From: Methylobacterium sp. J-076
GTDB lineage: Bacteria; Pseudomonadota; Alphaproteobacteria; Rhizobiales; Beijerinckiaceae
DNA length: 64,000 nt
Assembly (NCBI RefSeq): GCF_022829405.1
Contig: NZ_JAKSXW010000149.1
Coordinates: 575,468-639,467, forward strand
Reading direction: 5' to 3'
A model generated the notes under the pieces. It was given only the letters and a program-made list of their open reading frames with translations, was not told the DNA's origin and searched no databases. The position numbers and the translations under genes are program-made. Positions within the stretch are counted from its first letter, which is position 1; every line of letters begins with the position of its first letter. Shown piece by piece: positions 25,622 to 33,164 of the stretch.

Positions 25622-26515
25622 ATGGCTACGCTGACCGATCTCCGCCTTCGCCGCAGCGTGCTCTACATGCCCGGCTCCAACCAGCGGGCCCTCGACAAGG
25701 CGAAGTCCCTGCCCTGCGACTGCATCATCCTCGATCTGGAGGATGCCGTCGGTCCCGACGAGAAGGAGACCGCCCGGGAGCAGGTCTGTGCGGCGGTCAA
25801 GAACGGGGGCTACGGCGAGCGCGAGCTGATCATCCGCGTCAACGCCCCGCAAACCCCCTGGGGCGAGGCGGACCTCCACGCCGCCATAGAGGCGAAGCCC
25901 GACGCCATCCTGATGCCGAAGGTCTCCTCGCCCGCCGTGCTGGAGAGCATCGCCGACAGGCTCGAATCGCTCGATGCACCGGAGGGGATCCGCATCTGGG
26001 CGATGATCGAGACCCCCGCCTCGATCCTGAACATCCACGACATCGCCAAGGCGAAGCGCGACCCGCGCAACCGGCTGGCCTGCTTCGTCCTCGGCACGAA
26101 CGACCTCGCGAAGGACAGCTGGGCCAAGATCGTGCCGGGCCGGGCGCCGATGCTGCCCTGGATGATGACGGCCCTGGCCGCCGCCCGCTCCGAGGGCCTG
26201 ACCATCCTCGACGGCGTGTTCAACGACATCTCCGACGTCGACGGCTGCCGCACCGAGTGCCTGCAGGCCCGCGACCTCGGCTTCGACGGCAAGACCCTGA
26301 TCCACCCGAGCCAGCTGGAGCCGGCCAACACCTCCTTCGCCCCCACCGAGGAGGAGGTGCGCCGGGCCAAGATGGTGCTCGACGCCTTCGAGAGGCCGGA
26401 ATACGCCAAGCGCGGCGTCATCAAGCTCGAAGGCCGCCTCTACGAGCGCCAGCACCTCGCCATGAACCGCCGGGCCGTGACCTGGGCGGACGCGATCCGG
26501 GCCAAGGGCTTCTGA
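25622..26515 (+). CDS. HpcH/HpaI aldolase, CitE-like (malyl-CoA thioesterase type)
   Basis: The product has 297 residues. It has the CitE-like TIM-barrel signature: RRSVLYMPGSNQRALDKAK, the metal-site LDLEDAVGPDEK, RVN, MIETPASILN and the C-terminal KTLIHPSQLEPAN. The sequence is closer to Mcl2-type (3S)-malyl-CoA thioesterases than to the malyl-CoA lyase MclA of the serine cycle, judging by its opening and length, so hydrolysis of malyl-CoA or a related acyl-CoA is the best guess. A lyase role is possible. It converges with pyrD and is not in an operon. Confidence 0.75.
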   Translation: MATLTDLRLRRSVLYMPGSNQRALDKAKSLPCDCIILDLEDAVGPDEKETAREQVCAAVKNGGYGERELIIRVNAPQTPWGEADLHAAIEAKPDAILMPKVSSPAVLESIADRLESLDAPEGIRIWAMIETPASILNIHDIAKAKRDPRNRLACFVLGTNDLAKDSWAKIVPGRAPMLPWMMTALAAARSEGLTILDGVFNDISDVDGCRTECLQARDLGFDGKTLIHPSQLEPANTSFAPTEEEVRRAKMVLDAFERPEYAKRGVIKLEGRLYERQHLAMNRRAVTWADAIRAKGF

Positions 26516-26533
26516 GGGGGCGGGCCGCCGGGC

Positions 26534-27607
26534 TCACCCCTCGGCCAGCGCCCGCGCGTCGCGGCCGACGAAGGCGGTCAGGGTGGTGCCGCCCGCGGCG
26601 CGGACGCGCTCCGCAAGGCCGCCCTTGATCCGCCCGACCAGGCCCGGCCCTTCGTAGACGAGGGCCGAGTAGAGCTGCACGAGGCTCGCCCCGGCGCGGA
26701 TCTTCGCCCAGGCGGCCTCGGCCGAATCGACCCCGCCGACCCCCACCAGCGGCATCGCATCGCCGACCCGCAGCCATGCCTGGGCCAGCATCCGTGTCGC
26801 CGGCTCGAACAGCGGCCGGCCGGAGAGGCCGCCGGTCTCGCGGGCAAGCGCCGTCTCCCGCAGGCTCGCCGGCCGGTCCACCGTGGTGTTCGAGACCACG
26901 AGGGCCTGCACGCCCCGCCGCTTGGCCGTGGCGCAGACGGCGTCCAGGGCGTCCAGCGCCATGTCCGGGGCGATCTTGAGCAGGATCGCCGCCCCGCCAC
27001 CCGCCTCGTCGCGGGCCGCGACGACCCGCGCCAGGAGCTCGTCGAGGAAGGCCTCCCCCTGCAGGTCGCGCAGGCCGGGCGTGTTGGGCGAGGAGACGTT
27101 GACGGTCACGAAGGCGACGTGCGGCACGAGCGCCGCGGTGCAGGCGACGTAGTCCGCCAGCCGGTCGACCGAGTCCTTGTTGGCTCCGATGTTGACGCCG
27201 ACGAGCCCCGGGCGGCCGGCGCGCGCCCGCAGGCGGGCGGCCACGACGTCGAGCCCCTCGCTGTTGAGGCCGAAGCGGTTGATCACCGCCCGGTCGGCGG
27301 GGAGCCGGAACACCCGCGGCTTCGGGTTGCCGGGCTGCGACCGGGGCACGACCCCGCCGACCTCCACGAAACCGAAGCCGAGGCCGAGCAGGGCGTCGGG
27401 CACCCGCGCGCCCTTGTCGAACCCGGCCGCGAGCCCGACCGGGTTCGGGAAGCGCCGTCCCATCACCTCCACCGCGAGGCTGGGCTCCTCCGCCGGGGGC
27501 GCGCCGCCGGGCAGCGCCGCGAGGGCGCGGATCGTCAGGTCGTGCGCACGCTCGGCATCGAGCCGGTGCAGCAGGGGGCGCACCAGGGGGAAAGCCGCAC
27601 CGATCAT
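26534..27607 (-). CDS. pyrD: dihydroorotate dehydrogenase (quinone), class 2
   Basis: PyrD oxidises dihydroorotate to orotate in pyrimidine synthesis and passes electrons to quinone. The 357-residue protein has the class 2 features: an amphipathic N-terminal segment of about 40 residues for membrane association, GLAAGFDKGARV, NRFGLNSEG, the catalytic-Ser loop NVSSPNTPGLRDLQ, VSNTTVDR, and the FMN phosphate site VGVGGVDSAEAA. Its start overlaps the stop of the upstream DUF952 gene by 4 bases, indicating translational coupling. Confidence 0.95.
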   Translation of the reverse strand: MIGAAFPLVRPLLHRLDAERAHDLTIRALAALPGGAPPAEEPSLAVEVMGRRFPNPVGLAAGFDKGARVPDALLGLGFGFVEVGGVVPRSQPGNPKPRVFRLPADRAVINRFGLNSEGLDVVAARLRARAGRPGLVGVNIGANKDSVDRLADYVACTAALVPHVAFVTVNVSSPNTPGLRDLQGEAFLDELLARVVAARDEAGGGAAILLKIAPDMALDALDAVCATAKRRGVQALVVSNTTVDRPASLRETALARETGGLSGRPLFEPATRMLAQAWLRVGDAMPLVGVGGVDSAEAAWAKIRAGASLVQLYSALVYEGPGLVGRIKGGLAERVRAAGGTTLTAFVGRDARALAEG

Positions 27608-27954
27608 TGCGGGACGAATCCGTTCGGAAGGCTGTGGCGGCCGGCCGGGCCGAGGGGCATGTCCGCGACATCGACCACGGCCGAAAGCGGCAGGTCGCCG
27701 TACAGGTGGGGGAACAGGTCCCCGCCCCGCGAGGGCTCGTACCGGAGCGCCGGCCCGAGCCGATCGGCCTCCACGGCCACCAGCAGAAGGTCACGCTGTC
27801 CGGCGAAATGGCGGGCGGCGGTCTCCGCGACCTGCGTGGCCGTGGAGAAATGGATGAACCCGTCCGCGAGATCGACCGGAGCCCCCGCGAAACGGCCCGC
27901 CTCCTGCGCCTCCCGCCAGAGCTGGCGCGGACAGATCTTGTAGATGAGCGGCAT
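27604..27954 (-). CDS. DUF952 family protein
   Basis: The product has 116 residues with the DUF952 pattern: IYKICPRQLWREAQEAG, GFIHFSTATQVAETAARHF and FPHLYGDLPLSAV. The fold resembles ADP-ribosyltransferase/KptA-like or glutathione-S-transferase-associated proteins, but no activity is established. The gene precedes and overlaps pyrD by 4 bases, an arrangement common in alphaproteobacteria. It is divergent from the S24 repressor gene. Confidence 0.85.
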   Translation of the reverse strand: MPLIYKICPRQLWREAQEAGRFAGAPVDLADGFIHFSTATQVAETAARHFAGQRDLLLVAVEADRLGPALRYEPSRGGDLFPHLYGDLPLSAVVDVADMPLGPAGRHSLPNGFVPQ

Positions 27955-28055
27955 GGCTATGTCCCCGAACTCGCTCGGATAGAGGGCGCACCGTTGTGCG
28001 GCAACCGGCGTGGCGAAAGTTGCCAGTCTCCCGGAACCAATGCCGCCGGTCTCGA

Positions 28056-28084
28056 TTGCATTTCCCGTATCATAGTTCTAGTTT
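28056..28084 (+). promoter_or_regulatory. promoter of the S24 repressor gene (TTGCAT / TAGTTT)
   Basis: TTGCAT (28056-28061) and TAGTTT (28079-28084) are 17 bases apart, about 110 bases before the repressor ATG. The -10 box lies inside the adjacent inverted repeat. Confidence 0.5.
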
Positions 28085-28094
28085 CCTAGAACTA
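28073..28094. promoter_or_regulatory. palindromic operator TAGTTCTAG-TTTC-CTAGAACTA
   Basis: This perfect 9-bp inverted repeat with a 4-base spacer overlaps the -10 box of the S24 repressor gene. The site differs from the LexA box of Rhizobiales, which is a direct repeat (GTTC-N7-GTTC). Position and symmetry suggest an autoregulatory operator of the downstream dimeric repressor. Confidence 0.6.
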
Positions 28095-28193
28095 GGCTGT
28101 GCGTCTCAGCTAAGCCGGCTAACGGATCGCGTCCGGGCCGCCTTCATCGTGGCCGGGGTCGCCGGACCAGTCAGATCAGACTCGGCGGGTCGC

Positions 28194-28826
28194 ATGCTGT
28201 CTCACGAACAGATCTGGAACGCCATCGACCGGTTGGCCGAGCGGCACGGGTACTCCGCCTCCGGCCTCGCCCGGCGGGCGGGGCTGGATGCCACCAGCTT
28301 CAACCGCTCCAAACGCATCGGGGCCGACGGGCGCAGGCGCTGGCCCTCGACCGAATCGATCTCGAAGGTCCTGGCCGCCACCGGGGCGAGCCTGGACGAG
28401 TTCCTCCGCCTGATCGAGGCCAGGGCCGTCCCGGCCAGGACCATGGTGCCGCTGATCGGCCTCACCCAGGCCGGGTCCGGCCGGGTCTTCACCGACGACG
28501 GCATGCCGACCGGCGGGCCGGGCTGGGAGGAGATCGAGTTCCCCGATCTCGGCGAGGAGCGGGCCTTCGCCCTGGAGGTGCAGGGCGATTCGATGATGCC
28601 CCTGTTCCGGGACGGCGACGTGCTGATCGTTTCGCCCACCGCCAGCGTCCGCAAGGGGGACCGGGTCGTCACCCGGCTGCACGGCGGCGAGGTGCTGGCG
28701 AAGGAGCTGCGCCGCCGCACGGCCCGGACGGTGGAGCTCGCCTCCCTCAACCCGGAGCACGAGGACCGGGTGCTGAACGTCGGGGAGATCGCCTGGATGG
28801 CCCGCGTCATGTGGGTCCGCCAGTAG
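28194..28826 (+). CDS. HTH regulator with S24 (LexA/CI-like) peptidase domain
   Basis: The product has 210 residues. Residues 5-72 are a helix-turn-helix DNA-binding domain. Residues 85-205 are an S24 self-cleavage domain: probable cleavage bond Ala93-Gly94 (TQAGS), nucleophile Ser133 (GDSMMPLFRDGD) and general base Lys170 (VLAKEL). It is therefore a repressor that should inactivate itself on RecA filament or other signals, like LexA and phage CI. No phage genes are nearby, and similar chromosomal S24 regulators occur in Rhizobiales. A perfect palindrome over its own promoter points to autoregulation. Other targets are unknown. The ATG at 28194 is the most likely start. Confidence 0.85.
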   Translation: MLSHEQIWNAIDRLAERHGYSASGLARRAGLDATSFNRSKRIGADGRRRWPSTESISKVLAATGASLDEFLRLIEARAVPARTMVPLIGLTQAGSGRVFTDDGMPTGGPGWEEIEFPDLGEERAFALEVQGDSMMPLFRDGDVLIVSPTASVRKGDRVVTRLHGGEVLAKELRRRTARTVELASLNPEHEDRVLNVGEIAWMARVMWVRQ

Positions 28827-28940
28827 CCCGCCACCGCCGGGGGCTCGAAATCGGCGGCCGGCGCGCAATCTTGGCGCGGACGGCCCCTCGGTGGTCGCGG
28901 CCGACCGGCCCGACGTTGACGGCATTTTGCGAAGGCGGGG

Positions 28941-30029
28941 ATGGCGCAGGCTGACACGGATCCCGACGCGAGCCCCCTGCCCGATGCCGTCCGCGAGGTG
29001 CTGGCCGCCCTGCCTCTGCCGAGCCTCGTCCTCGCCGAGGGCGGGACCATCCTCTGGACCAGCCCGGCCCTGGAAGGCCTGACCGGCCACGACGGCGCCG
29101 CGCTGAAGGGCCGGGGCCTCGACATCCTCGCCTTCCCCGGCGGCCCCGGCGCGGACCCGTCCCGGGACGGACCCCAGGAATTCCTGGCGCAGCGGGCCGA
29201 CGGCGCCACCTTCTGGGCGAACCTGACCCTCGTCCCGCTGCCCGGCGGCGGGCGGCGGATCGGGCAGATCCTCGACGTGACGGCCCGGCACGAGGCCGAG
29301 GCGGCGCTGGCCCTCTCCCGCCAGCGCGAGGCGCTCGGCCTGCTCACCAACAGCGTCGCCCACGAGTTCAACAATTTCCTGCAGATCCTCATCGGCTACA
29401 TCGACGGGCTGAAGCGGCGCCTGGGCGACCGGCAGGAGCCGTTCATCCAGCGGGCGATCTCGCGTTCGGCCGACGCCACCGAGCGCGCCGCGATCCTGAC
29501 GCGGCAATTGCTCGCCTTTTCCCGCCGCATCGCCCCGGATGTCCGGCCGGTCGATCTCGATGCCCTGCTCGAGGACCTGGGCGGACGCCTCGGCAGCGAC
29601 CTGCCGCCGGGGGTCAGGATGACGATCGTGACGACGCCGGGCCTTCCCAAGGCGATCACCAACCCGACGCAGATCGAGTTCGCGCTCCGGCACCTCGTGG
29701 CCAACGCCTGCGAGGCGATGCCGGACGGGGGCATGCTGACCCTCTCCACCTTCCGCATCGAACCCGGCGACCGGACCCTGCAGAACCCCGCCGCCGGGGC
29801 GGTGGGCATCGTGGTGGGCGATACCGGCGAGGGCATGTCGCCGGAGATGCTGACCCGGGCCCTGGCGCCGTTCCAGACCAGCCGGGAGGCGGGCCGCGGG
29901 GCGGGCCTCGCCATCGTGCACGGGCTGATGAAGCGGCAGAACAGCACGATCAGCCTCGACAGCGAGCCGGGGGCCGGCACCCGCGTCCGCCTCGTCTTCC
30001 CGGCCGCGAGCGAGCGCGTGCTGCACTGA
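28941..30029 (+). CDS. PAS-domain sensor histidine kinase
   Basis: The product is a soluble kinase of 362 residues. Residues 20-115 resemble a PAS sensor (LPSLVLAEGGTILWTSPALEGLTG). The phosphorylated His is His141 in NSVAHEFNNFLQ, a HisKA form typical of this alphaproteobacterial group. The ATPase domain has the N-box VANACEAMPDGG, the G1 box GDTGEGM, and a GRGAGLAIVHG box. No membrane segment is present, so it senses a cytoplasmic signal. No response regulator gene is adjacent, so it is an orphan kinase here. It follows the S24 repressor by 114 bases. Confidence 0.87.
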   Translation: MAQADTDPDASPLPDAVREVLAALPLPSLVLAEGGTILWTSPALEGLTGHDGAALKGRGLDILAFPGGPGADPSRDGPQEFLAQRADGATFWANLTLVPLPGGGRRIGQILDVTARHEAEAALALSRQREALGLLTNSVAHEFNNFLQILIGYIDGLKRRLGDRQEPFIQRAISRSADATERAAILTRQLLAFSRRIAPDVRPVDLDALLEDLGGRLGSDLPPGVRMTIVTTPGLPKAITNPTQIEFALRHLVANACEAMPDGGMLTLSTFRIEPGDRTLQNPAAGAVGIVVGDTGEGMSPEMLTRALAPFQTSREAGRGAGLAIVHGLMKRQNSTISLDSEPGAGTRVRLVFPAASERVLH

Positions 30030-30139
30030 TCCCGTTCGACAAAATGTCGATGTGGCGGGTGACGGACTAAAATCCGCGCCCAGCCGTTCCCATGTTACCG
30101 CTGGCGGCGTCGTCGCCGGTTCGTCTTCTGAGGCGTTTC

Positions 30140-31114
30140 ATGTCCACTTCACCTTCGCGCAGCCGGCGCAGGGCGGCCCTCCTGGCGCTCGCCGCGGCGC
30201 TGACCGTCGCGGCCCCGATCGCCGAGGCCCGGCCCGGCGGCGGCGGATCCATGGGCTCGCGCGGCTCCCGCACCTACACCGCCCCTTCCGCGACGCCCAC
30301 GGCGCCGGGCGGCGGCATGACCATGCAGCGCAGCCAGACCGCGCCCTCGCTGGGCATGAACAGCCCCGGCATGGCCAATCCCGGCATGCAGCCCTCCGGC
30401 CGGCGCTTCGGCGGCGGCTTCTTCGCGGGCCTGCTCGGCGCGGGCCTGCTCGGGGCGCTGTTCGGCAGCAGCTTCTTCGGCGGCCTCGGGGGCCTCGCCT
30501 CCATGCTCGGCATGCTGCTCCAGGTCGGCCTTCTGGTCGTCGTGGTGATGCTGGCCCTGCGCTTCTTCCGCCGCCGCAACGAGCCGGCTGCGGCCTCCTA
30601 TGCCCGCACCGGCCCCGGTGGCCCCAATCCGGGCATGGGGGGGCCCCAGGGGGGGGCGACGGGTGGCTCCGCCGCCGCCCCGATGGGGGCCGCGCCGCGC
30701 CAGCCGCAGATGCGGCAGGTGCAGATCGGCCCGAACGACTACCAGGCCTTCGAGAAGCTCCTCGGCGACATCCAGGATGCCTTCTCCCGCGAGGACCGGG
30801 TGACCCTGTCGAACCTCACCACGCCGGAGATGGTGGGCTACTTCGATGAGGAGTTGCAGGCCAACGCCGCGCGCGGCGTCGTCAACCGCGTCTCCGACGT
30901 CAAGCTCCTGCAGGGCGACCTCGCGGAAGCCTGGGGCGAGGACCGGACGGACTTCGCCACCGTGGCCATGCGTTACTCCCTCAAGGATGTGACGGTGGAG
31001 CGGGGCAGCGGTCGCATCGTCGCCAACGGCGATCCCGAGGCCGTCGAGCTCTGGACCTTCCAGCGCCAGCCGGGCCGCGCCTGGGTGCTCTCGGCGATCC
31101 AGCAGACCCGCTGA
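30140..31114 (+). CDS. Tim44-domain membrane-associated protein
   Basis: The product has 324 residues. An Arg-rich start and a signal-like segment (to about residue 30) are followed by a Gly/Met/Ser-rich low-complexity region. One or two membrane segments lie near 95-140 (LLGAGLLGALFG, LLQVGLLVVVVMLALRFF). The Tim44-like domain of about 140 residues is at the C-terminus. Bacterial Tim44-domain proteins (TimA) are inner-membrane associated and of unclear role; the mitochondrial relative anchors Hsp70 at the import channel. A strong terminator follows. The start giving MSTSPSRSRRR was chosen because it opens the signal-like segment. Confidence 0.8.
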   Translation: MSTSPSRSRRRAALLALAAALTVAAPIAEARPGGGGSMGSRGSRTYTAPSATPTAPGGGMTMQRSQTAPSLGMNSPGMANPGMQPSGRRFGGGFFAGLLGAGLLGALFGSSFFGGLGGLASMLGMLLQVGLLVVVVMLALRFFRRRNEPAAASYARTGPGGPNPGMGGPQGGATGGSAAAPMGAAPRQPQMRQVQIGPNDYQAFEKLLGDIQDAFSREDRVTLSNLTTPEMVGYFDEELQANAARGVVNRVSDVKLLQGDLAEAWGEDRTDFATVAMRYSLKDVTVERGSGRIVANGDPEAVELWTFQRQPGRAWVLSAIQQTR

Positions 31115-31138
31115 GGCCCCACACCCTGCACCGCAACG

Positions 31139-31168
31139 GGCCGGCGCTACCCAGCGCCGGCCTTTTTT
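31139..31168 (+). terminator. rho-independent terminator after the Tim44-domain gene
   Basis: GGCCGGCGCT and AGCGCCGGCC form a perfect 10-bp stem with a 4-base loop, followed by six T. It terminates the plus-strand gene. The stem overlaps the stop of rsmA on the other strand. Confidence 0.9.
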
Positions 31169-32013
31169 CGTTGATCGTCCCAGGCGTTGGCGAGGGCGAC
31201 GAAACCCTCCACCGGGATCTCCTCGGCGCGGGCCGTCTCGACGAGGCCGGTGGCGGCGAGCAGCGGCGCCGGGTCCGGCAGGAGCGCCTTCAGGCTCTGG
31301 CGCAGCATCTTGCGGCGCTGGCCGAAGGCCGCCCGCGTCACGGATTCCAGGGCGCCCGCCCGGCAGGGAAGGGGGGTCGCCCGGGGCACCAGCTGCACCA
31401 CGCTCGATGTCACCTTCGGCGGCGGCACGAAGGCCGAGGGCGCCACGTCGAACAGAATCGACGCCTCCGTCCGCCAGCCGCACAGCACCCCGAGCCGGCC
31501 GTAATCGGCGCGCTCCTCCGGCGTGGCGACGATCCGCTCGGCCACCTCCCGCTGGAACATCAGCACGGCGCTGTCCCACCAGGACGGCCACACCTCACCG
31601 GAGAGCCACCCGGTCAACAGGGCCGTGCCGACGTTGTAGGGCAAGTTCGCGACGATCCGCGCCTTGCCCTCGCCCACCAGCGGCCGGGGGTCGAAGGCCA
31701 GGGCGTCGGCATCCACCACCGCCAGGCGGCCCGGATAGTGGGCGGCGATCTCGGCGAGCGCCGGCAGGGCACGGGGGTCGCGCTCGATCGCCACCACGCG
31801 CTTGGCGCCGGCCGCCAGCAGCGCCCGCGTCAATCCGCCCGGGCCCGGCCCGACCTCCACGACGGTGACGTCGTCCAAGGGGCCGGCGGCACGGGCGATC
31901 CGCCCGGTGAGGTTGAGGTCGTAGAGGAAGTTCTGGCCGAGGGCCTTCTTGGGCTCCAGGCCGTGGTGGGCCACCACCTCCCGCAGGGGCGGAAGACCAT
32001 CCGGTGCGCTCAC
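31147..32013 (-). CDS. rsmA: 16S rRNA (adenine1518/1519-N6) dimethyltransferase
   Basis: RsmA (KsgA) dimethylates two adjacent adenines near the 3' end of 16S rRNA during small-subunit maturation. The 288-residue protein has the SAM site VEVGPGPGGLTRALL near residue 50, the KKALGQNFLYD opening, and the catalytic NLPYN motif (residues 124-128). Its start overlaps the pdxA stop by 4 bases. The gene order lptD, pdxA, rsmA is conserved in alphaproteobacteria. Confidence 0.95.
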   Translation of the reverse strand: MSAPDGLPPLREVVAHHGLEPKKALGQNFLYDLNLTGRIARAAGPLDDVTVVEVGPGPGGLTRALLAAGAKRVVAIERDPRALPALAEIAAHYPGRLAVVDADALAFDPRPLVGEGKARIVANLPYNVGTALLTGWLSGEVWPSWWDSAVLMFQREVAERIVATPEERADYGRLGVLCGWRTEASILFDVAPSAFVPPPKVTSSVVQLVPRATPLPCRAGALESVTRAAFGQRRKMLRQSLKALLPDPAPLLAATGLVETARAEEIPVEGFVALANAWDDQRKKAGAG

Positions 32014-33113
32014 AGCTCGTCCTCGGGGTCGAAATGGCGGGAACCGGTGGCCTGGGGGCGCCCGGCATAGACGTTGGCCGGCGCCGCCTCCCCGTGCCCA
32101 GGGCGCGGCACGGAACCCGCGAGCCGCTTGGCGAGGCGGATGGCGGCGATGAGGCTGTCCGGCCGGGCGATGCCCTTGCCCGCGATGTCGAAGGCGGTGC
32201 CGTGGTCCGGCGAGGTCCGCACGAAGGGCAGGCCGAGGGTCACGTTGACCCCGTCATCGAAGGCGATGGTCTTGATCGGGATCAGCGCCTGATCGTGGGT
32301 GGGTGCCAGGGCGACGTCGTAGGTCGCCCGCGCCCTGGCGTGGAACATCGTGTCGGCGGGCAGGGGGCCGCGGATGTCGATGCCCTCCGCCCGGAGCCGG
32401 GCCACCGCGGGGGCGAGCACGTCACGGTCCTCATGGCCCATCGTGCCGGCCTCGCCCGCATGGGGATTGAGGCCCGCCAGCACGAGCCGCGGCGCGGACA
32501 GGCCGAACCGCTCCCGGAGGTCGCGGTCGACGATCCGGGCGGTTTCCTCCACCAGCGCCTGGGTGAGCAGGGCGGGCACGTCGCGCAGGGGGACGTGGAT
32601 CGTCACGGGCACCACCGCGAGGGTCTCGCTCCAGATCATCATCACCGGCCTCGGCGGCGCGACGCCCGGGGGGACGGCCAGCGCGGCCAGGAACTCCGTA
32701 TGGCCCGGATGGGCGAAGCCCGCCCGCGTCAGCACATGCTTGGCGATGGGGTTGGTGACGACGGCCGCCGCGCGCCCGGCCTGGACGAACCGCACGGCGG
32801 CGCTGATCGATTCGATCACCGCGCCGGCATAGCCGCTGTCCGGCACGCCCGGCTCGGCGAACACCGCGGCCCCGCTCGGCAGGGGCACCACCGGCAGCGC
32901 CTTCGGAAAGACCTCGGCCGCCGTCTCCGGATCCACCTCGGCCACGGGCACGAAGCGGTCGAGGCGGCTCGCGAGGCGTTCGAGGAAGGCGGGATCGCCG
33001 AGCACGAAGAACGGCGGAAGCGGGTTCGGCCCGCCCCGTTCGAGCCAGGCGGCGAGGGCGAGTTCCGGGCCGATCCCGGCCGGGTCTCCGAGGGTGAGGG
33101 CGAGGGGAGGCAT
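32010..33113 (-). CDS. pdxA: 4-hydroxythreonine-4-phosphate dehydrogenase
   Basis: PdxA oxidises 4-phosphohydroxy-L-threonine in vitamin B6 synthesis. The 367-residue product begins LALTLGDPAGIGPELALAAW and carries the metal-binding histidines in HPGHTEFLA, GLNPHAGEAGTMGHED and PTHDQALIP. The ATG giving MPPLALTLGD is chosen, since a 13-residue in-frame extension lacks family similarity. It is 51 bases downstream of lptD and overlaps rsmA by 4 bases, so these genes form one operon. A surA gene often lies between lptD and pdxA in this group but is absent here. Confidence 0.95.
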   Translation of the reverse strand: MPPLALTLGDPAGIGPELALAAWLERGGPNPLPPFFVLGDPAFLERLASRLDRFVPVAEVDPETAAEVFPKALPVVPLPSGAAVFAEPGVPDSGYAGAVIESISAAVRFVQAGRAAAVVTNPIAKHVLTRAGFAHPGHTEFLAALAVPPGVAPPRPVMMIWSETLAVVPVTIHVPLRDVPALLTQALVEETARIVDRDLRERFGLSAPRLVLAGLNPHAGEAGTMGHEDRDVLAPAVARLRAEGIDIRGPLPADTMFHARARATYDVALAPTHDQALIPIKTIAFDDGVNVTLGLPFVRTSPDHGTAFDIAGKGIARPDSLIAAIRLAKRLAGSVPRPGHGEAAPANVYAGRPQATGSRHFDPEDEL

Positions 33114-33164
33114 GGCGCCCTTATACAGCGCCCCGGCCCGCCCGCGCATCACTCTCCCGCATCG

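Noticed and set aside
25622..26515. Serine-cycle malyl-CoA lyase MclA
   Set aside because: The opening and size fit the shorter Mcl2/CitE-like branch better, and no other serine-cycle genes are adjacent.
28073..28094. LexA box upstream of the S24 gene
   Set aside because: Rhizobiales LexA boxes are direct repeats GTTC-N7-GTTC; this site is an inverted repeat with a 4-base spacer.
28194..28826. Prophage repressor marking a prophage
   Set aside because: Neighbours are all chromosomal housekeeping or regulatory genes, and no integrase, capsid, tail or attachment sites were seen.
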